A DNA stretch of 64,000 bases from Aquimonas voraii (GCF_900101825.1 NZ_FNAG01000014.1:1-64000), one strand, 5' to 3'. Shown: positions 48,157-60,426, counted from the stretch's first letter. The notes: generated by a model not told the origin, from the sequence alone. Numbers and translations: made by a program.

Positions 48157-50652
48157 ATGCGCCTGTTCCGTCGCCTGTTGCGCTGGGCCCTCGTGGCTGG
48201 GCTTCTCTCTGCTGCCATCGGCCTCGGCGCCCTGGGTGTGGCCTGGTGGCTGATCGCCCCGACCCTGCCGGATGTGCAGGTACTGCGCGAAGTGCGCATG
48301 CAGGTGCCGCTGTCGGTGTACTCGGCGGACGGCAAGCTGATGGCCGTGTTCGGCGAGGCCCGGCGCAAGCCGGTGGCGGTCGCTGACATCCCCGACCGGG
48401 TCAAGCAGGCGGTGATCGCGATCGAGGACGCCCGCTTCTACGAGCATCCGGGGATCGACTGGCGCGGCATCTCGCGCGCGGTCTGGCTGCTGGCCACCAG
48501 TGACATGGAGCGCGTGCCGGGTGGCAGCACCATCACCCAGCAGGTCGCCAAGATGTTCTTCCTGAGCCCGGAGTACAGCTACACCCGCAAGCTCACCGAG
48601 ATTTTTCTCGCCTTGAAGATGGAACGCGAGCTGAGCAAGGACGAGATCCTGGAGCTCTACTTGAACAAGAGCTTCTTCGGCAACCGCGCCTACGGCATCG
48701 CCGCGGCTTCGGAGTTCTATTACGGCAAATCGCTGGCAGACCTGGCCCTGCACGAGGCGGCCATGCTTGCCGGCATCCCGAAGTTCCCGTCCAGCGGCAA
48801 CCCGCTGGCCAACCCCGAACGCGCCCGGGTGCGCCGCGACTACATCCTGCAGCGCATGCACGAGGTTGGCTTCATCAGCGAGGCCGAGCTGCTGGAGGCA
48901 CAGGCGATGCCCGACACCGCCCGCCCCAACGAGCCGGCGATCGAGCTGGAAGCGCCCTATGTCGCCGAGATCGCGCGCGTGGACGCGATCGCGCGCTTTG
49001 GCGAGGACGCGATGTCCGATGGCCATCGCGTGTTCACCACCCTGCACAGCGCCGGACAAGCAGCCGCCAGCCGCGGACTGCGCCAGGCGCTGCTGGACTA
49101 CGACCGCCGCCACGGCTGGCGCGGGGTCGAGTCGCGGGTCGAGCTGCCGGCGAACGCCACGCCGCAGCAGCTGCAGCGGCTGCTGAAGGACTTCCCGACC
49201 ATTTCCGGGCTGGTGGCGGGTCTGGTGCTTGAGAGTTCGACCGAGCGTGCCCAGTTGCTTCTGCGCGACGGCCAGCTGGTGGAGCTGGCCCTGGTCCAGG
49301 TCGAATGGGCGCGCCCCTTCATCGACGAGGACCGTCGTGGTCCTGCCCCGCGCACGGTGGATGCCGTACTGGCACCCGGCGATGTGGTGCGGTTGGAGCT
49401 CGACGCCGAGGGCGTCTATCAGCTCTCGCAGTTGCCCAGGGCACAGGCCGCGCTGGCCGCGGTCGACGCCGAGACGGGCGCGGTGCGCGCGCTGGCCGGC
49501 GGCTTCAGCTTCGCCCTCAACAAGTTCAACCGCGCCACCCAGGCGCAGCGCCAGCCCGGGTCGAGCTTCAAACCTTTCGTCTATGCCGCGGCCTTCGAGC
49601 GCGGCTACGGGCCCGGCTCGATCGTGCTGGATGCACCTGTGGTGTTCCGCCAACACGACGGCACCACTTGGCGGCCACAGAACGACAACGCCACTTTTGC
49701 CGGCCCCATGCGCTTGCGCGAGGCCATGGTGACTTCACGCAACCTGGTCTCGGTGCGCCTGCTGGATGCGATCGGCGCGAGCTTCGCGCGGCGCTACATC
49801 CAGGGCTTCGGCTTCAGCGCCGAAAGCCTGCCCGAGAACCTCTCGCTCGCGCTCGGCACCAGTTCGGTGCCGCCCTTGGCGATGGCGCGGGGCTACACCC
49901 TGTTCGAGAACGGCGGCTATCTGGTCGAGCCCTACTTCGTCGAGCGCATCGAGGATCGCAACGGCACGGTGGTATTCCAGGCCAATCCCGCGCGCGCCTG
50001 CCGCGAGTGCCCCGAGCGGCTGCGCGAGGAACTCGCCAGCGGCAGCGACACCGGCTTTGACCTCGGCCCCGCGCAACCTGCGACTGCCACCGAACCGCCA
50101 GCGCCTGACACCGGGTCGGCCACGTCCGACCCGGTTGCGGCGGAAGCCGGCGAAATCGTGCTCGCTCCGCGGCGTATCGATCCGCGCACGGCCTACCTCG
50201 TCAACTCGCTGCTGCGCGATGTCGTCCGCCGCGGCACCGGCCGCAACGCTCTGGTGCTGAATCGCAGCGACATCGGCGGCAAGACCGGCAGCACCAATGA
50301 CCACCGTGACGCCTGGTTCGTCGGCGTGGGCGGCGGTCAGGCCGTGGCCGCCTGGGTGGGCATGGATGACTTCGCTTCGCTGGGCCGCGGCGAGTTCGGC
50401 GCGCGCGCCGCGCTGCCGATCTGGATCGAGTACATGCGCGGCGCGCTCGAAGGCGTGCCGGAATCGCAGCTGCCGCTGCCCTCCGGCATCGCCACGGTCA
50501 CCATCGATCCGGTCACCGGCGCCCTGTTGCCGCCGGGCACGCCGGGCGCCCTGCCCGAGCTGATCCGGGTCGAGGACATCGCCCGACTGCAGCGCAGCGA
50601 GCCCACCGACCAGCGCACGCTGGACGCCCGCGAGAGCTTCGATATCTTCTGA
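48157..50652 (+). CDS. mrcA: Penicillin-binding protein 1A
   Basis: This 831-residue class A PBP polymerises and cross-links peptidoglycan. It has a signal-anchor helix (about 10-32). The glycosyltransferase domain (about 55-230) has EDARFYEHPGID with the catalytic glutamate, then GGSTITQQVAKMFF and RKLTEIFLALKMERELSKDEI. An inserted domain (about 290-440, typical of PBP1A) separates it from the transpeptidase domain, which has the SxxK motif GSSFKPFVYA, SRN (TSRNLVSV) and KTGSTND. A proline-rich segment lies at about 645-670. It is divergent from pilM, a conserved arrangement. No Shine-Dalgarno sequence is obvious before the ATG. Confidence 0.97.
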   Translation: MRLFRRLLRWALVAGLLSAAIGLGALGVAWWLIAPTLPDVQVLREVRMQVPLSVYSADGKLMAVFGEARRKPVAVADIPDRVKQAVIAIEDARFYEHPGIDWRGISRAVWLLATSDMERVPGGSTITQQVAKMFFLSPEYSYTRKLTEIFLALKMERELSKDEILELYLNKSFFGNRAYGIAAASEFYYGKSLADLALHEAAMLAGIPKFPSSGNPLANPERARVRRDYILQRMHEVGFISEAELLEAQAMPDTARPNEPAIELEAPYVAEIARVDAIARFGEDAMSDGHRVFTTLHSAGQAAASRGLRQALLDYDRRHGWRGVESRVELPANATPQQLQRLLKDFPTISGLVAGLVLESSTERAQLLLRDGQLVELALVQVEWARPFIDEDRRGPAPRTVDAVLAPGDVVRLELDAEGVYQLSQLPRAQAALAAVDAETGAVRALAGGFSFALNKFNRATQAQRQPGSSFKPFVYAAAFERGYGPGSIVLDAPVVFRQHDGTTWRPQNDNATFAGPMRLREAMVTSRNLVSVRLLDAIGASFARRYIQGFGFSAESLPENLSLALGTSSVPPLAMARGYTLFENGGYLVEPYFVERIEDRNGTVVFQANPARACRECPERLREELASGSDTGFDLGPAQPATATEPPAPDTGSATSDPVAAEAGEIVLAPRRIDPRTAYLVNSLLRDVVRRGTGRNALVLNRSDIGGKTGSTNDHRDAWFVGVGGGQAVAAWVGMDDFASLGRGEFGARAALPIWIEYMRGALEGVPESQLPLPSGIATVTIDPVTGALLPPGTPGALPELIRVEDIARLQRSEPTDQRTLDARESFDIF

Positions 50653-50737
50653 GTCTGCGCACTTTGCCGATGCCCAGACGCCGTGGTCATGCGCGTCCGC
50701 TATGCTCGGGTCCCTGTGAGTACCCGTGGGGAACGCC

Positions 50738-51364
50738 ATGCGACACGCCGCCCAGCACGCCCGCACCCGCACCCGCGAAACCCGCCAGCGCTTGGCCTCC
50801 GAAGCCGCCCGGCTGATCGCCGAAGGCGGCCTCCGCGACTTCCACCTTGCCAAGCTGCGCGCGGCCGCCAAGCTGGGCGTGCTCGACGAGAACGCACTGC
50901 CACGCAATGCCGAGATCGAAGAGGCGCTGCGCGTGTACCAGCGCCTGTTCCGTGCCGAGGCGCAGCCTCAGGTCCTGCGCCAGCTGCGTGAAGCAGCGCT
51001 GGAGGCGCTGCGTTTCTTCGAGCGTTTCGACCCCCGCCTCGTCGGCGCCGTGCTCGATGGTTCGGCCGACCAGCATTCGCCGGTCTGCCTGCATCTGTTC
51101 AGCGACGAGCCCGAGAGCGTCGGCCATTTCCTCGAGGAGCGGGGGATCCCGGTCGAACAGCAGAATCGCCGGCTGCGGCTCGATCGCGAGCGCAGCGCCC
51201 TCTTCCCGGTCTACGTCTTCAGCGCCGACGGCACGCCCTTCGACCTCACCGTGCTGCCACGCGATGCCCTCCGCCAGGCGCCGCTGGACCGCATCGACGA
51301 CCGGCCCATGAGACGGGCCTCGCTGGCGGCACTGCGCGAGCTGCTGGCGCATCCGGAAGCCTGA
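50738..51364 (+). CDS. Conserved hypothetical protein
   Basis: This 208-residue soluble protein starts at the ATG at 50738, with GGGGAA in the ribosome-binding position. Its N-terminus is basic and helical (ARTRTRETRQRLASEAARLI), and the C-terminal half is a mixed alpha/beta domain (LVGAVLDGSADQHSPVCLHLF, then FPVYVFSADGTPFDLTVLP), which faintly resembles nucleotidyltransferase-like folds. I do not assign a function. It lies after mrcA on the same strand and converges with gltA; a strong stem-loop separates the two. Confidence 0.72.
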   Translation: MRHAAQHARTRTRETRQRLASEAARLIAEGGLRDFHLAKLRAAAKLGVLDENALPRNAEIEEALRVYQRLFRAEAQPQVLRQLREAALEALRFFERFDPRLVGAVLDGSADQHSPVCLHLFSDEPESVGHFLEERGIPVEQQNRRLRLDRERSALFPVYVFSADGTPFDLTVLPRDALRQAPLDRIDDRPMRRASLAALRELLAHPEA

Positions 51365-51400
51365 TCCGGCGGAGGCGGCACGGGGATCCATGCAATCACA

Positions 51401-51436
51401 AACGCGAACGCCCACCGTGGGGTGGGCGTTCGCGTT
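51401..51436. terminator. Bidirectional stem-loop between convergent genes
   Basis: A perfect 16-bp stem (AACGCGAACGCCCACC paired with its complement) closes a GTGG loop. It lies between the hypothetical gene (stop at 51364, plus) and gltA (stop at 51453, minus), so it can serve both. Neither side has a clear T run, so termination may depend on stem strength or Rho. Confidence 0.7.
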
Positions 51437-51452
51437 GCCTTGCAGCGAGCAA

Positions 51453-52748
<1,296 letters not shown>

Positions 52749-53069
52749 GGCTTACTCCTTGGTGCGTACTTGGGGGGAGGGGGCGCCGCCAGCCGGCAGG
52801 CTGCGCACGCCGGGCGGAGGGCTGTTCACCCTCCCGAGGATTCCGGCAGTTCGTGAAGCAAGAGCTGCGCCGGAACCACCGTCGGGCCCGCGCTGGGGCC
52901 CCGGCTCGAGTGGAAGGACACAGCCGCCGGTCAACTTTGGGAGTATGCCACGCAGCGGTTCAGTGGTCCGTCCAACTTTGGTGAAGCCGGGGCTCGACGG
53001 CGCCGGAACGGCAACAGGCCCGGCAGCCGAGAGGCTGCCAGGCCTGAAGACGAAAACCCTGTGGGGGGA
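52749..53069. other. Intergenic region between gltA and rpmE2
   Basis: About 320 bp separate gltA (minus) from the rpmE2 stop. No gene is seen. It holds the gltA leader/promoter on the 5' side and the rpmE2 stem-loop described separately. No further signal was identified. Confidence 0.4.
53017..53044 (-). terminator. Probable terminator of rpmE2
   Basis: GGCCCGGCAGCC (53017-53028) pairs with GGCTGCCAGGCC (53033-53044) around GAGA, with one mismatch in the stem. It lies about 25 bp after the rpmE2 stop (minus strand). Downstream it has only TGTT rather than a long T run. Confidence 0.55.
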
Positions 53070-53315
53070 TTACTTCTGCGCGTAGCGACGGCGGAATTTG
53101 TCGATGCGTCCGCCGGTGTCCACGATCTTCTGCTTGCCCGTGTAGAACGGGTGCGACTCAGCGGAGATTTCCACCTTGATCAGCGGATACTCTTGGCCGT
53201 CTTCCCACTTGATCGTCTCCTTGCTGGTCAGCGTGGAGCGGGTCAGGAAGGAGAAGTCGCAGGACACGTCCTGGAACACGACCGGCTGGTACTTCGGGTG
53301 GATGTCGGCTTTCAT
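53070..53315 (-). CDS. rpmE2: 50S ribosomal protein L31 type B
   Basis: This 81-residue L31 paralogue begins [19 protein letters not shown] and lacks the CxxC zinc pair of type A. It is therefore the zinc-independent type B form (often induced under zinc limitation by Zur). [10 protein letters not shown] and [18 protein letters not shown] are family marks. The ATG at 53315 is used; upstream ATGs lie out of family. It is divergent from the MscK-like channel. No obvious Zur site was seen in the 70-bp upstream region, so the regulation is unknown. Confidence 0.96.
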   Translation of the reverse strand: MKADIHPKYQPVVFQDVSCDFSFLTRSTLTSKETIKWEDGQEYPLIKVEISAESHPFYTGKQKIVDTGGRIDKFRRRYAQK

Positions 53316-53386
53316 GGATCGGCCCGGAATTCGGCGAGACAAGAGCGGCATGGTAACGTTCCCAGCTCGATCCTGCAAGCCTTGCC

Positions 53387-56300
53387 ATGACCATGCGCCG
53401 CGTCGCCCTGTCCATCCTCCTAATCACCGGGCTGGCGAGTATCTGCTCCGCAGCGCTTGCCGGCCGGACCGACACTGCGGACGCCGATGTGATGGCGCTG
53501 GACGCCCTGCGCGAGCGGATCAGCGCCGCTGCAGGGCTCGCCGATGCCCAGCGCACTGAACTCCTCGCGCAGCTGGACTCTGCCCACGGCGACCGTGCGA
53601 GCGCGGCGCAGGTCCTCACGGACACTGTCCGTATCGAAGCAGAGGCGGCACGCGCGGAGGCCGAGGCGCGTGCCATCGAGCGCGAACTGGAGCGGAGCAG
53701 CACCGGCGTGGCCGAGGCAGAGCGGGCCCGCATCCAGACGCTGGAGACACCGGAAGCGCTCGAGGAAGAGCTGCGCGCGCTGGAGGCCCGCATCGAGCCG
53801 CTGCGGCGCGAACAGCAGACTCTGGCGGCCAGTCTCGATGCCCTCGATGTCGGCAACGGCAGCTCGCTGGCCCGCCTGCGCGAGACCATCGGCACGCTCG
53901 AACAGCGGCTTGCCGGCGCCCAGGGCACGGATCTCGAATCGCAGGCCACACGCACACGCCAGCTGGCCGAGCTGGAGCTGCGCCGGGCCGAACTCAAGCG
54001 CGCCGAGATCGATGAAGGCACCGCCGAGCTGAGGCGCCGAGTACTCGAACTGAAGTTGCGACGCCTGCGCCAGCAGCTGGGAGAAGCCGAGGCGCTGGCG
54101 AGCGTGGTGCAGGCGCGGTTGGGCGAGCGCTCCGAATCGGAATTGGCCGAGCTGCTGCGGCAGCTCGACTCCGAGGCCAACGCACTCGCCGAAGCAGCGG
54201 ACCCGCTGCGTGACGCGGCCGCCACCAATCTGTCACTGGGCCGCGAGTTCAGCTCAGCCAATGCGCGCCTGACCGCGATGCGGATCGACGCCGCGCGCGT
54301 GCAGCATGAGCGTGAGCGGATCGAGCGCGCGCTGCGCGATGCCGCCTCGCGTCTCGCGCTTGGTGCGGACACCGAGGCGGTGGGTGCGGTGCTTCTGCGC
54401 GAGCGCCAGCGGCTGCCCCAGCCCGAGGGCCTGCAGCGCGAAGTCAGCTCGCTGCGCGAGGAGGCGGTGCAGATCAGGCTGCGGCTGTTCGATCTGGCGG
54501 ACGCCGGCAGCGCACTGGAAATCCAGCGCAACGACCTTCACCGCGCCCTGGAGGAAGCGGACGCGCGCGACCCCGCGATCCTGGCGCGTGTCGATGGCCT
54601 GTTGCAGACCCGCGATGAACTTCTGCGTCGCCTGGAAACCAGCCTGCGCCGCTTGCTGGAGCGCATCGAACAGGCCGAAGTGGCGCTGGACGCACAGCTC
54701 GCCGCGAGCCTGCAGCTCAAGGCCCTGCTCGACCGCCAGCTGTTCTGGATTCCGAGCCACCGCAGCGTCGATTTCGAGTGGTTGCGCGCGCAGCCCGCGG
54801 GCTGGTTCGATCTTCTGGCGCCGGGGCGACTGGTCGAAAGCAGCGCGCGTGCGATCGATGCAGTCTTCGCGAGGCCGTGGAGCGTGCTTGCCGGCGGCCT
54901 GCTGGTGGTCGCGCTGTTCGTGCTGCAGCAGCGTGCACGGCAGGTATTGCCTGAACTTGCGCGTCCCACGCGCACGATTCGCGAAGACAGCTATCGCCAC
55001 ACCTGGCAGGCGCTGGGCTGGACTCTGCTCGCCGCGCTGCCCTGGGCGGCACTGGCCTGGTTGTGCGGCCGACTGCTGCAGCACGCGGGGGATCCCGGCC
55101 GCTATACGCATTCCATCGGCACAGCGCTCGCGGCGCTGGCTGGCAGCATCGCCCTGTTCACCTTCCTGCGCTGGCTGGTCATCGACAACGGCCTCGCGCA
55201 TGCCCACTTCCGCTGGACGCGCGCCCGTCGCGACGCGCTGGCGCGGATCGTGCCGCAGGCCGCGCTGGTGCTGCTGCCGGCGCAGTTCCTGAGCACGCTG
55301 GCGCTGGTCCGAGGACAGGATCTCGCCATCGATACCGCCGGGCGCAGCCTGTTGATCGTGTTCGCCATCGCGTGTGGCCTGCTGTTCCACTGGTTGCTCG
55401 CGCCGGGTCGGCTGTGGAGCCCCCGCGGTGGCGTAGTCGAACCCGTGCGGCTGCGCCAGGCCCTGCGCATCGGCCTGCCGGCTTTGCTGGGCTTGACCGT
55501 GGGGCTGACGCTCGCGGGCTACGTGTTCACCGCCAGCGTGCTGGTGCTCTGCCTCTGGCAGACCGGTGGGGCGCTTCTGCTGGTCTCGCTGCTGCACGGT
55601 CTTCTCGGTCGCTGGTTCCTGCTGGGCGAGCGGCGCATCGCTCTGCACCGCGCCGAGGAGCGGCGCGCCGCGGCGCTGGCCGAGGGCGTCAGCGATGGCG
55701 AACTGCCCGCCGACATCGAAGCCGACCGCCTCGACATCCAGAGCATCTCGGCGCAGACCAAGCGCCTGCTGCGCGCGCTCAGCGCAACCGCGCTGGTGCT
55801 GCTGCTGTTCTGGGTCTGGGCCGACATCCTGCCGGCGCTGCAGCGCCTCGACGAGATCGCTCTGTGGAGCTTCAGCGACAAGACCGCCGACGGCAGCGCC
55901 ATCGTCGGCCAAGTCAGCCTGCGCGCCGCGCTGTTGGGCGCGGCCGTGCTGATGCTCACCGTGATTGCGGCGCGCAACCTGCCCGGCCTGCTTGAGATCG
56001 GTCTGCTCACGCGGGTGCAGATCGATGCCCCGACGCGCTATGCGATCACCAGCGTCGCCCGCTACGCCATCGTCATCCTCGGCGTGATCATCGGCCTCGG
56101 CTTCCTCGGCATGCGCTGGTCGCAACTGCAATGGATGGCTGCGGCGCTGACGGTCGGCCTCGGCTTCGGCCTGCAGGAGATCTTCGCCAACTTCGTGTCG
56201 GGCCTGATCCTGCTGTTCGAACGTCCCTTCCGGGTCGGCGACGTGATCACCATCGGCGAGTTCACTGGTCGAGTCACCCGCATCCGCACCCGCGCCACCA

Positions 56301-56737
56301 CCATCCTCGACTTCGACAACAGGGAAGTGGTGATCCCGAACAAGGCCTTCATCACCGACCGCCTGACCAACTGGACCCTGACCGATTCGATGACGCGGGT
56401 GACGATCCGGGTTGGCGTCGCCTACGGCAGCGACGTCGCGCAGGTGCACAGACTGCTGCTCCAGGCCGCGGCGGAGTGCCCGCACATCGCCAGTGAACCG
56501 TCCCCCCGCACCTGGCTGCTGGCCTTCGGCCCGAGCTCGCTCGACTTCGAGTTGCGCGTGTTCGTGCCGGCGATCGACCAGCGCCTGCTGGCGCAGAGCG
56601 ACCTGCACGGACGCATCGCCACCCTGCTTGCCGAGCATGGCATCGAGATCGCGTTCCCGCAGATGGATCTCCACGTGCGCGACATGCCACGAGCGCCAGC
56701 GGCGGAGGATGAGGGCGAGGCCGCGCGCGCGCGCTGA
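53387..56737 (+). CDS. MscK/KefA-like mechanosensitive channel
   Basis: This 1116-residue inner-membrane protein has a signal peptide (about 1-25, ending in AALA), a long periplasmic coiled coil rich in arginine, glutamate and leucine (about 30-470), and about eleven transmembrane segments (about 500-955). It ends with the MscS-type pore and beta domain. [28 protein letters not shown] and [22 protein letters not shown] are the family signatures. It should open under membrane tension and protect against osmotic downshock; the MscK type can need potassium. It is monocistronic, divergent from rpmE2. The tail after the beta domain is acidic and alanine/arginine-rich. Confidence 0.95.
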   Translation: MTMRRVALSILLITGLASICSAALAGRTDTADADVMALDALRERISAAAGLADAQRTELLAQLDSAHGDRASAAQVLTDTVRIEAEAARAEAEARAIERELERSSTGVAEAERARIQTLETPEALEEELRALEARIEPLRREQQTLAASLDALDVGNGSSLARLRETIGTLEQRLAGAQGTDLESQATRTRQLAELELRRAELKRAEIDEGTAELRRRVLELKLRRLRQQLGEAEALASVVQARLGERSESELAELLRQLDSEANALAEAADPLRDAAATNLSLGREFSSANARLTAMRIDAARVQHERERIERALRDAASRLALGADTEAVGAVLLRERQRLPQPEGLQREVSSLREEAVQIRLRLFDLADAGSALEIQRNDLHRALEEADARDPAILARVDGLLQTRDELLRRLETSLRRLLERIEQAEVALDAQLAASLQLKALLDRQLFWIPSHRSVDFEWLRAQPAGWFDLLAPGRLVESSARAIDAVFARPWSVLAGGLLVVALFVLQQRARQVLPELARPTRTIREDSYRHTWQALGWTLLAALPWAALAWLCGRLLQHAGDPGRYTHSIGTALAALAGSIALFTFLRWLVIDNGLAHAHFRWTRARRDALARIVPQAALVLLPAQFLSTLALVRGQDLAIDTAGRSLLIVFAIACGLLFHWLLAPGRLWSPRGGVVEPVRLRQALRIGLPALLGLTVGLTLAGYVFTASVLVLCLWQTGGALLLVSLLHGLLGRWFLLGERRIALHRAEERRAAALAEGVSDGELPADIEADRLDIQSISAQTKRLLRALSATALVLLLFWVWADILPALQRLDEIALWSFSDKTADGSAIVGQVSLRAALLGAAVLMLTVIAARNLPGLLEIGLLTRVQIDAPTRYAITSVARYAIVILGVIIGLGFLGMRWSQLQWMAAALTVGLGFGLQEIFANFVSGLILLFERPFRVGDVITIGEFTGRVTRIRTRATTILDFDNREVVIPNKAFITDRLTNWTLTDSMTRVTIRVGVAYGSDVAQVHRLLLQAAAECPHIASEPSPRTWLLAFGPSSLDFELRVFVPAIDQRLLAQSDLHGRIATLLAEHGIEIAFPQMDLHVRDMPRAPAAEDEGEAARAR

Positions 56738-56766
56738 GGCACGCAGCGCGGTCCGCCCCGGGTCGC

Positions 56767-57702
56767 TCAGGCGAGGCCCAGGGCCGTGCGCAGCAAGGCG
56801 TGGAAACGCGGCAGGTCGATGCGGCCGACGATCGCCGCATTCGGCCCGCGCGGATCGCGACCGTCCCAGTCGACGCGGGTGGCGCCGCGGTAGAGGCTCT
56901 GCGCCACTTCAACCTCGACCCGGCGCAGGCGCACCTCGCTGCCGATCTCGGGCTCCAGCACCACCGCCATCGCCAGCGCGTCGGCGCTGTGGAAGGTGTC
57001 GTCGTGATGCTGGCGGATGAAGGCACGGGTTTGCGCCGAGATCGCGTCATAGAAGCGCGCAAGCTCGCCGCCTTCGGCCAGCCAGCGGCCGAACTGCTCA
57101 TCCGGCATGGCGTGCGCCAGGGTTGCCTCCCAATCCACCAACTCGAAGGCCGGCCAGGCGTCGAACACCACCTTGGCGGCTTCGGGATCGAAATAGATGT
57201 TGAACTCGGCGCTGGGCGTGATGTTGCCCAGGCCCGTCACCGCCGCGCCCATCACCACGAGGCGCGGAATCCGCTGCGGCAGCGAGGGATCCAGCCGCAA
57301 GGCCAGCGCGAGGTTGGTCAGCGGCCCCAGCGTGACCAGGGTGAGTTCGCCCGCGTGTTCCCGCGACAGCCGCAGGATCGCCTGCACGGCGTGCTCGCTC
57401 TCCGGCGCCCGAGTGGGGGCGGCGAGACCAGCATCGCCGAAACCGTCGCTGCCGTGCACGTAGGCGGCATCGACTGGCGGCCATACCAGGGGCCGATCGG
57501 TACCGACAAAGACCGGCACCTCCAGCCCGCAGCGCTCGACCAGGCTCAGCGCATTGCGGGTGGTGTGCTGGATGCCGACATTGCCGGCGGTGACGGTGAT
57601 GCCGACGACCTCGGCACGCGGATGGCGCATCGCCATCAGCAGGGCGAGGGCGTCATCCACGCCGGGGTCGGTGTCGATCAGGAGCTTCTGCGTCTTGGTC
57701 AC
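56767..57702 (-). CDS. Nucleoside hydrolase
   Basis: This 311-residue enzyme cleaves the N-glycosidic bond of nucleosides to free base and ribose for salvage. The calcium-binding motif is LIDTDPGVDDALALL (DxDxxxDD) at the N-terminus, and the C-terminal HSADALAMAVVLEP supplies a further acidic ligand. The start is a GTG at 57702 with GAGAA upstream; the longer frame from 57843 is antisense-like. The length matches the IunH family. It lies between recG and the MscK-like gene, and purine/pyrimidine specificity is not visible. Confidence 0.94.
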   Translation of the reverse strand: MTKTQKLLIDTDPGVDDALALLMAMRHPRAEVVGITVTAGNVGIQHTTRNALSLVERCGLEVPVFVGTDRPLVWPPVDAAYVHGSDGFGDAGLAAPTRAPESEHAVQAILRLSREHAGELTLVTLGPLTNLALALRLDPSLPQRIPRLVVMGAAVTGLGNITPSAEFNIYFDPEAAKVVFDAWPAFELVDWEATLAHAMPDEQFGRWLAEGGELARFYDAISAQTRAFIRQHHDDTFHSADALAMAVVLEPEIGSEVRLRRVEVEVAQSLYRGATRVDWDGRDPRGPNAAIVGRIDLPRFHALLRTALGLA

Positions 57703-57866
57703 GGTGTTCTCGCTGTGTGCGGTTCTAAGTCGAGGGCGCCGGCGATGAGCCGGGCGGTGGATGCTTGGCTTGGCACGGGTCGTGGCCTCAACCGGGGTGA
57801 GTGTCCGGGCCATGGTGGGCCAAGGCCCGCTCCATGAGCTCACTTCCGGGTGGGCCGAGGCCCGCC

Positions 57867-59972
57867 CTAGGCCCCCGCATAGCGGACGGCGGCGCCGATC
57901 CAGCGGGCGATGACGCGATCGGCGCGCTCTGGAGCCTCGGCGAGCAAAGCGTCAGCGAGTCGCTGCGCGGCGGGCAGCAGGTCCGCGTCGCGACCGAGGT
58001 CGGCAATGCGGAAACCGACCAGTCCGGTCTGTCGCGTCCCCAGCAGCTCGCCGGGCCCGCGCAGTTCGAGGTCCTTCTCGGCGATGACGAAGCCGTCATT
58101 GGTCTGACGCAGGGTGTCGAGGCGCTCGCGCGCCAGCCTCGACAACGGCGACTGGTAGAGCAGCACGCAGCTCGATTTGGCCGCACCGCGGCCGACCCGC
58201 CCGCGCAGCTGGTGCAGCTGGGCCAGGCCGAGGCGCTCGGCGTTCTCGATCACCATCAGGCTGGCATTCGGCACGTCGACGCCGACCTCGATCACCGTGG
58301 TCGCCACCAGCAGCTGGGTGTCGCCGGCCTTGAAGCCCTGCATCACCGCCTGCTTCTCGGCTGGCTTCATGCGACCGTGCACCAGCGCGACGCGCACCTC
58401 GGGCAGCTGCGCCAGCAGCTGCTCGTAGGTCGTCTGCGCGGCCTGCGCCTGCACCTCGTCGCTGTCCTCGATCAGGGTGCAGACCCAATAGACCTGGCGT
58501 CCCTCCGCGCAGGCGGCGCGGATGCGCTCGACCAGTTCGGGCCGGCGCTCCACGCCCAAGGCCACGGTCTGCACCGGCGTGCGTCCGGGCGGCAGGGCAT
58601 CAATGACCGAGACGTCGAGATCGGCATAGGCGGTCATCGCCAGCGTGCGCGGGATGGGCGTGGCGGTCATGACCAACTGATGCGGAATCCGGCTGCCGAC
58701 CAGGCCCTTGTCGCGCAGGGCGAGGCGCTGGTGCACGCCGAAGCGGTGCTGCTCGTCGATGATGGCGAGACCAAGGCCGGCGAAGGCCACGCCCTCCTGC
58801 ATCAGCGCGTGCGTGCCAACGACCACTCCAGCGCCCTTCGCGATGCGTGCGAGCGCGGCCGCGCGCGCGCGGCCTTTGACCTTGCCGGCCAGCCAGACGA
58901 CTTCGACGCCCAGCGGTTCCAGCCAGCTGCGGAAATTGTTGAAATGCTGCTCGGCCAACAGCTCGGTCGGCGCCATCAGCGCGACCTGGGCACCCGCCTC
59001 GACCGCGTGCAGACCCGCCATCGCCGCAACCACGGTCTTGCCTGAGCCGACGTCGCCCTGCACCAGACGCAGCATGGGCTCGCTCGCACCAAGATCCTGC
59101 AGCACTTCGCCGAGCACGCGCTCCTGCGCGGCGGTGAGTGCGAAGGGCAGGTTGGCGCGCAGCGCCTTTGCGAGGCGACCGCTCGCGCGCAGCGGCGGTG
59201 CACCCTGCTGGCGCAGGTCGACGCGCTGGCGGCGCAGGCTCAGGTGATGTGCCAAGAGCTCCTCCAGCGCCAGCCGGCGCCGCGCAGGATGCCGACCGTC
59301 GCTGAGTGCGGCGAGATCGGTGCCGACCGTGGGCGCGTGCACGAAGCGCAGGGCGCGGCCCAGGTCCGGCAGCTTGAGCTCGGCGCGCAGGCCCGCCGGC
59401 AGCAGCTCGAACTCCTCCGACGGCGGCAGCTTCTCGATGGCCGCCTGCACCAGCTGGGCCAAACGCGCGGGCCCGATGCCCTCCACCGCCGGATAGACCG
59501 GATCCAGCCGCGCCGACACCTCGCCACGCTCGGACTCGGCGATGCGCCGGTAGCTGGGATGCACCATCTCCATCGACAGGCCAGCTTGGCGCGCTTCGCC
59601 ATAGCAGCGCACCCAGGCGCCGTGCGTGAACTGCGCGACCTGGCCCGCATGGAAGTGGAAGAAGCGCAGCACCAGGGTGTCGCCGCTGTCGTCACTGATC
59701 GCGATCTTCAGCTGCGGACGGAAGCGGAAGCCCTTCTCGACCGCTTCGACACGGCCCTCGACCATCGCCTTCTCGCCGTGGGCGAGGCTGGCGATCGGCG
59801 CCACGCGGGTGCGGTCCTCGTAGCTGCGCGGCAGCCAGAACCACAGGTCCTGCAGGCGCTCGATGCCCGCGGCCGCGAGCTTCTGCGCCACCTGCGGGCC
59901 CACGCCCGGCAGGCCGCGCACGCTGGCCTCGCCGGCGTGCGCGATGCCCGGCCGCGCGGCGAGGCTGTTCAT
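57867..59972 (-). CDS. recG: ATP-dependent DNA helicase RecG
   Basis: RecG remodels replication forks and Holliday junctions. This 701-residue protein begins with a short N-terminal helix-hairpin-like segment (GVGPQVAQKLAAAGIERLQDL), then a wedge/OB-fold domain (about 60-230). The helicase core has Walker A GDVGSGKT and DEXH box AIIDEQHRFGVHQR, and motifs V/VI and the TRG motif are C-terminal. The length is typical. It is the last gene of the rpoZ-spoT-ridA-recG block, 22 bp after ridA. Confidence 0.97.
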   Translation of the reverse strand: MNSLAARPGIAHAGEASVRGLPGVGPQVAQKLAAAGIERLQDLWFWLPRSYEDRTRVAPIASLAHGEKAMVEGRVEAVEKGFRFRPQLKIAISDDSGDTLVLRFFHFHAGQVAQFTHGAWVRCYGEARQAGLSMEMVHPSYRRIAESERGEVSARLDPVYPAVEGIGPARLAQLVQAAIEKLPPSEEFELLPAGLRAELKLPDLGRALRFVHAPTVGTDLAALSDGRHPARRRLALEELLAHHLSLRRQRVDLRQQGAPPLRASGRLAKALRANLPFALTAAQERVLGEVLQDLGASEPMLRLVQGDVGSGKTVVAAMAGLHAVEAGAQVALMAPTELLAEQHFNNFRSWLEPLGVEVVWLAGKVKGRARAAALARIAKGAGVVVGTHALMQEGVAFAGLGLAIIDEQHRFGVHQRLALRDKGLVGSRIPHQLVMTATPIPRTLAMTAYADLDVSVIDALPPGRTPVQTVALGVERRPELVERIRAACAEGRQVYWVCTLIEDSDEVQAQAAQTTYEQLLAQLPEVRVALVHGRMKPAEKQAVMQGFKAGDTQLLVATTVIEVGVDVPNASLMVIENAERLGLAQLHQLRGRVGRGAAKSSCVLLYQSPLSRLARERLDTLRQTNDGFVIAEKDLELRGPGELLGTRQTGLVGFRIADLGRDADLLPAAQRLADALLAEAPERADRVIARWIGAAVRYAGA

Positions 59973-59994
59973 GGCTTGAACGGGAAGCCCGATC

Positions 59995-60378
59995 TCAGCC
60001 GAGCACCATCACCGCATCGACCTCGACCGCAGCACCGCGCGGCAGGGCCGAGACGCCGATGGTCGAGCGCGCCGGATAGGGCGCCTCGAAGTACTCGGCC
60101 ATCACCGCGTTGACGGTAGCGAAATGGCCGAGGTCGGTGAGGTAGATGCCAATGCGGGCCACATCGGCCAGCGAGCCGCCGGCGGCCTCGCAGACGGCCT
60201 TCAGGTTGTCGAACACGCGGCGGGTCTGGAAGGCGATGTCGCCCAGCACCAGTTCGCCGGTATTGGCCGACAGCGGGATCTGGCCGGACAGGAAGACGAG
60301 GTTGCCGCAGCGCACCGCCTGCGAGTAGGGGCCGATGGCGGCGGGCGCTTTGTCGGAATGAATGGCGTTGCGGGGCAT
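59995..60378 (-). CDS. ridA: RidA family reactive enamine/imine deaminase
   Basis: This 127-residue YjgF/YER057c/UK114 protein deaminates reactive 2-aminoacrylate-type intermediates and so protects PLP enzymes. The ATG at 60378 is preceded by AAGGAG seven bases upstream. Family marks are [38 protein letters not shown] and [14 protein letters not shown], whose arginine binds the carboxylate. It lies between spoT and recG, as in many gammaproteobacteria. Confidence 0.97.
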   Translation of the reverse strand: MPRNAIHSDKAPAAIGPYSQAVRCGNLVFLSGQIPLSANTGELVLGDIAFQTRRVFDNLKAVCEAAGGSLADVARIGIYLTDLGHFATVNAVMAEYFEAPYPARSTIGVSALPRGAAVEVDAVMVLG

Positions 60379-60426
60379 GGGCGCTCCTTGCGTCACGGAG
60401 TTCGGGGTCAGGGTTCGGAGGCGGTG

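Noticed and set aside
54254-56674. Long minus-strand frame opposite the MscK-like gene
   Set aside because: It lies inside the recognised channel gene and has glutamine/aspartate-rich antisense composition.
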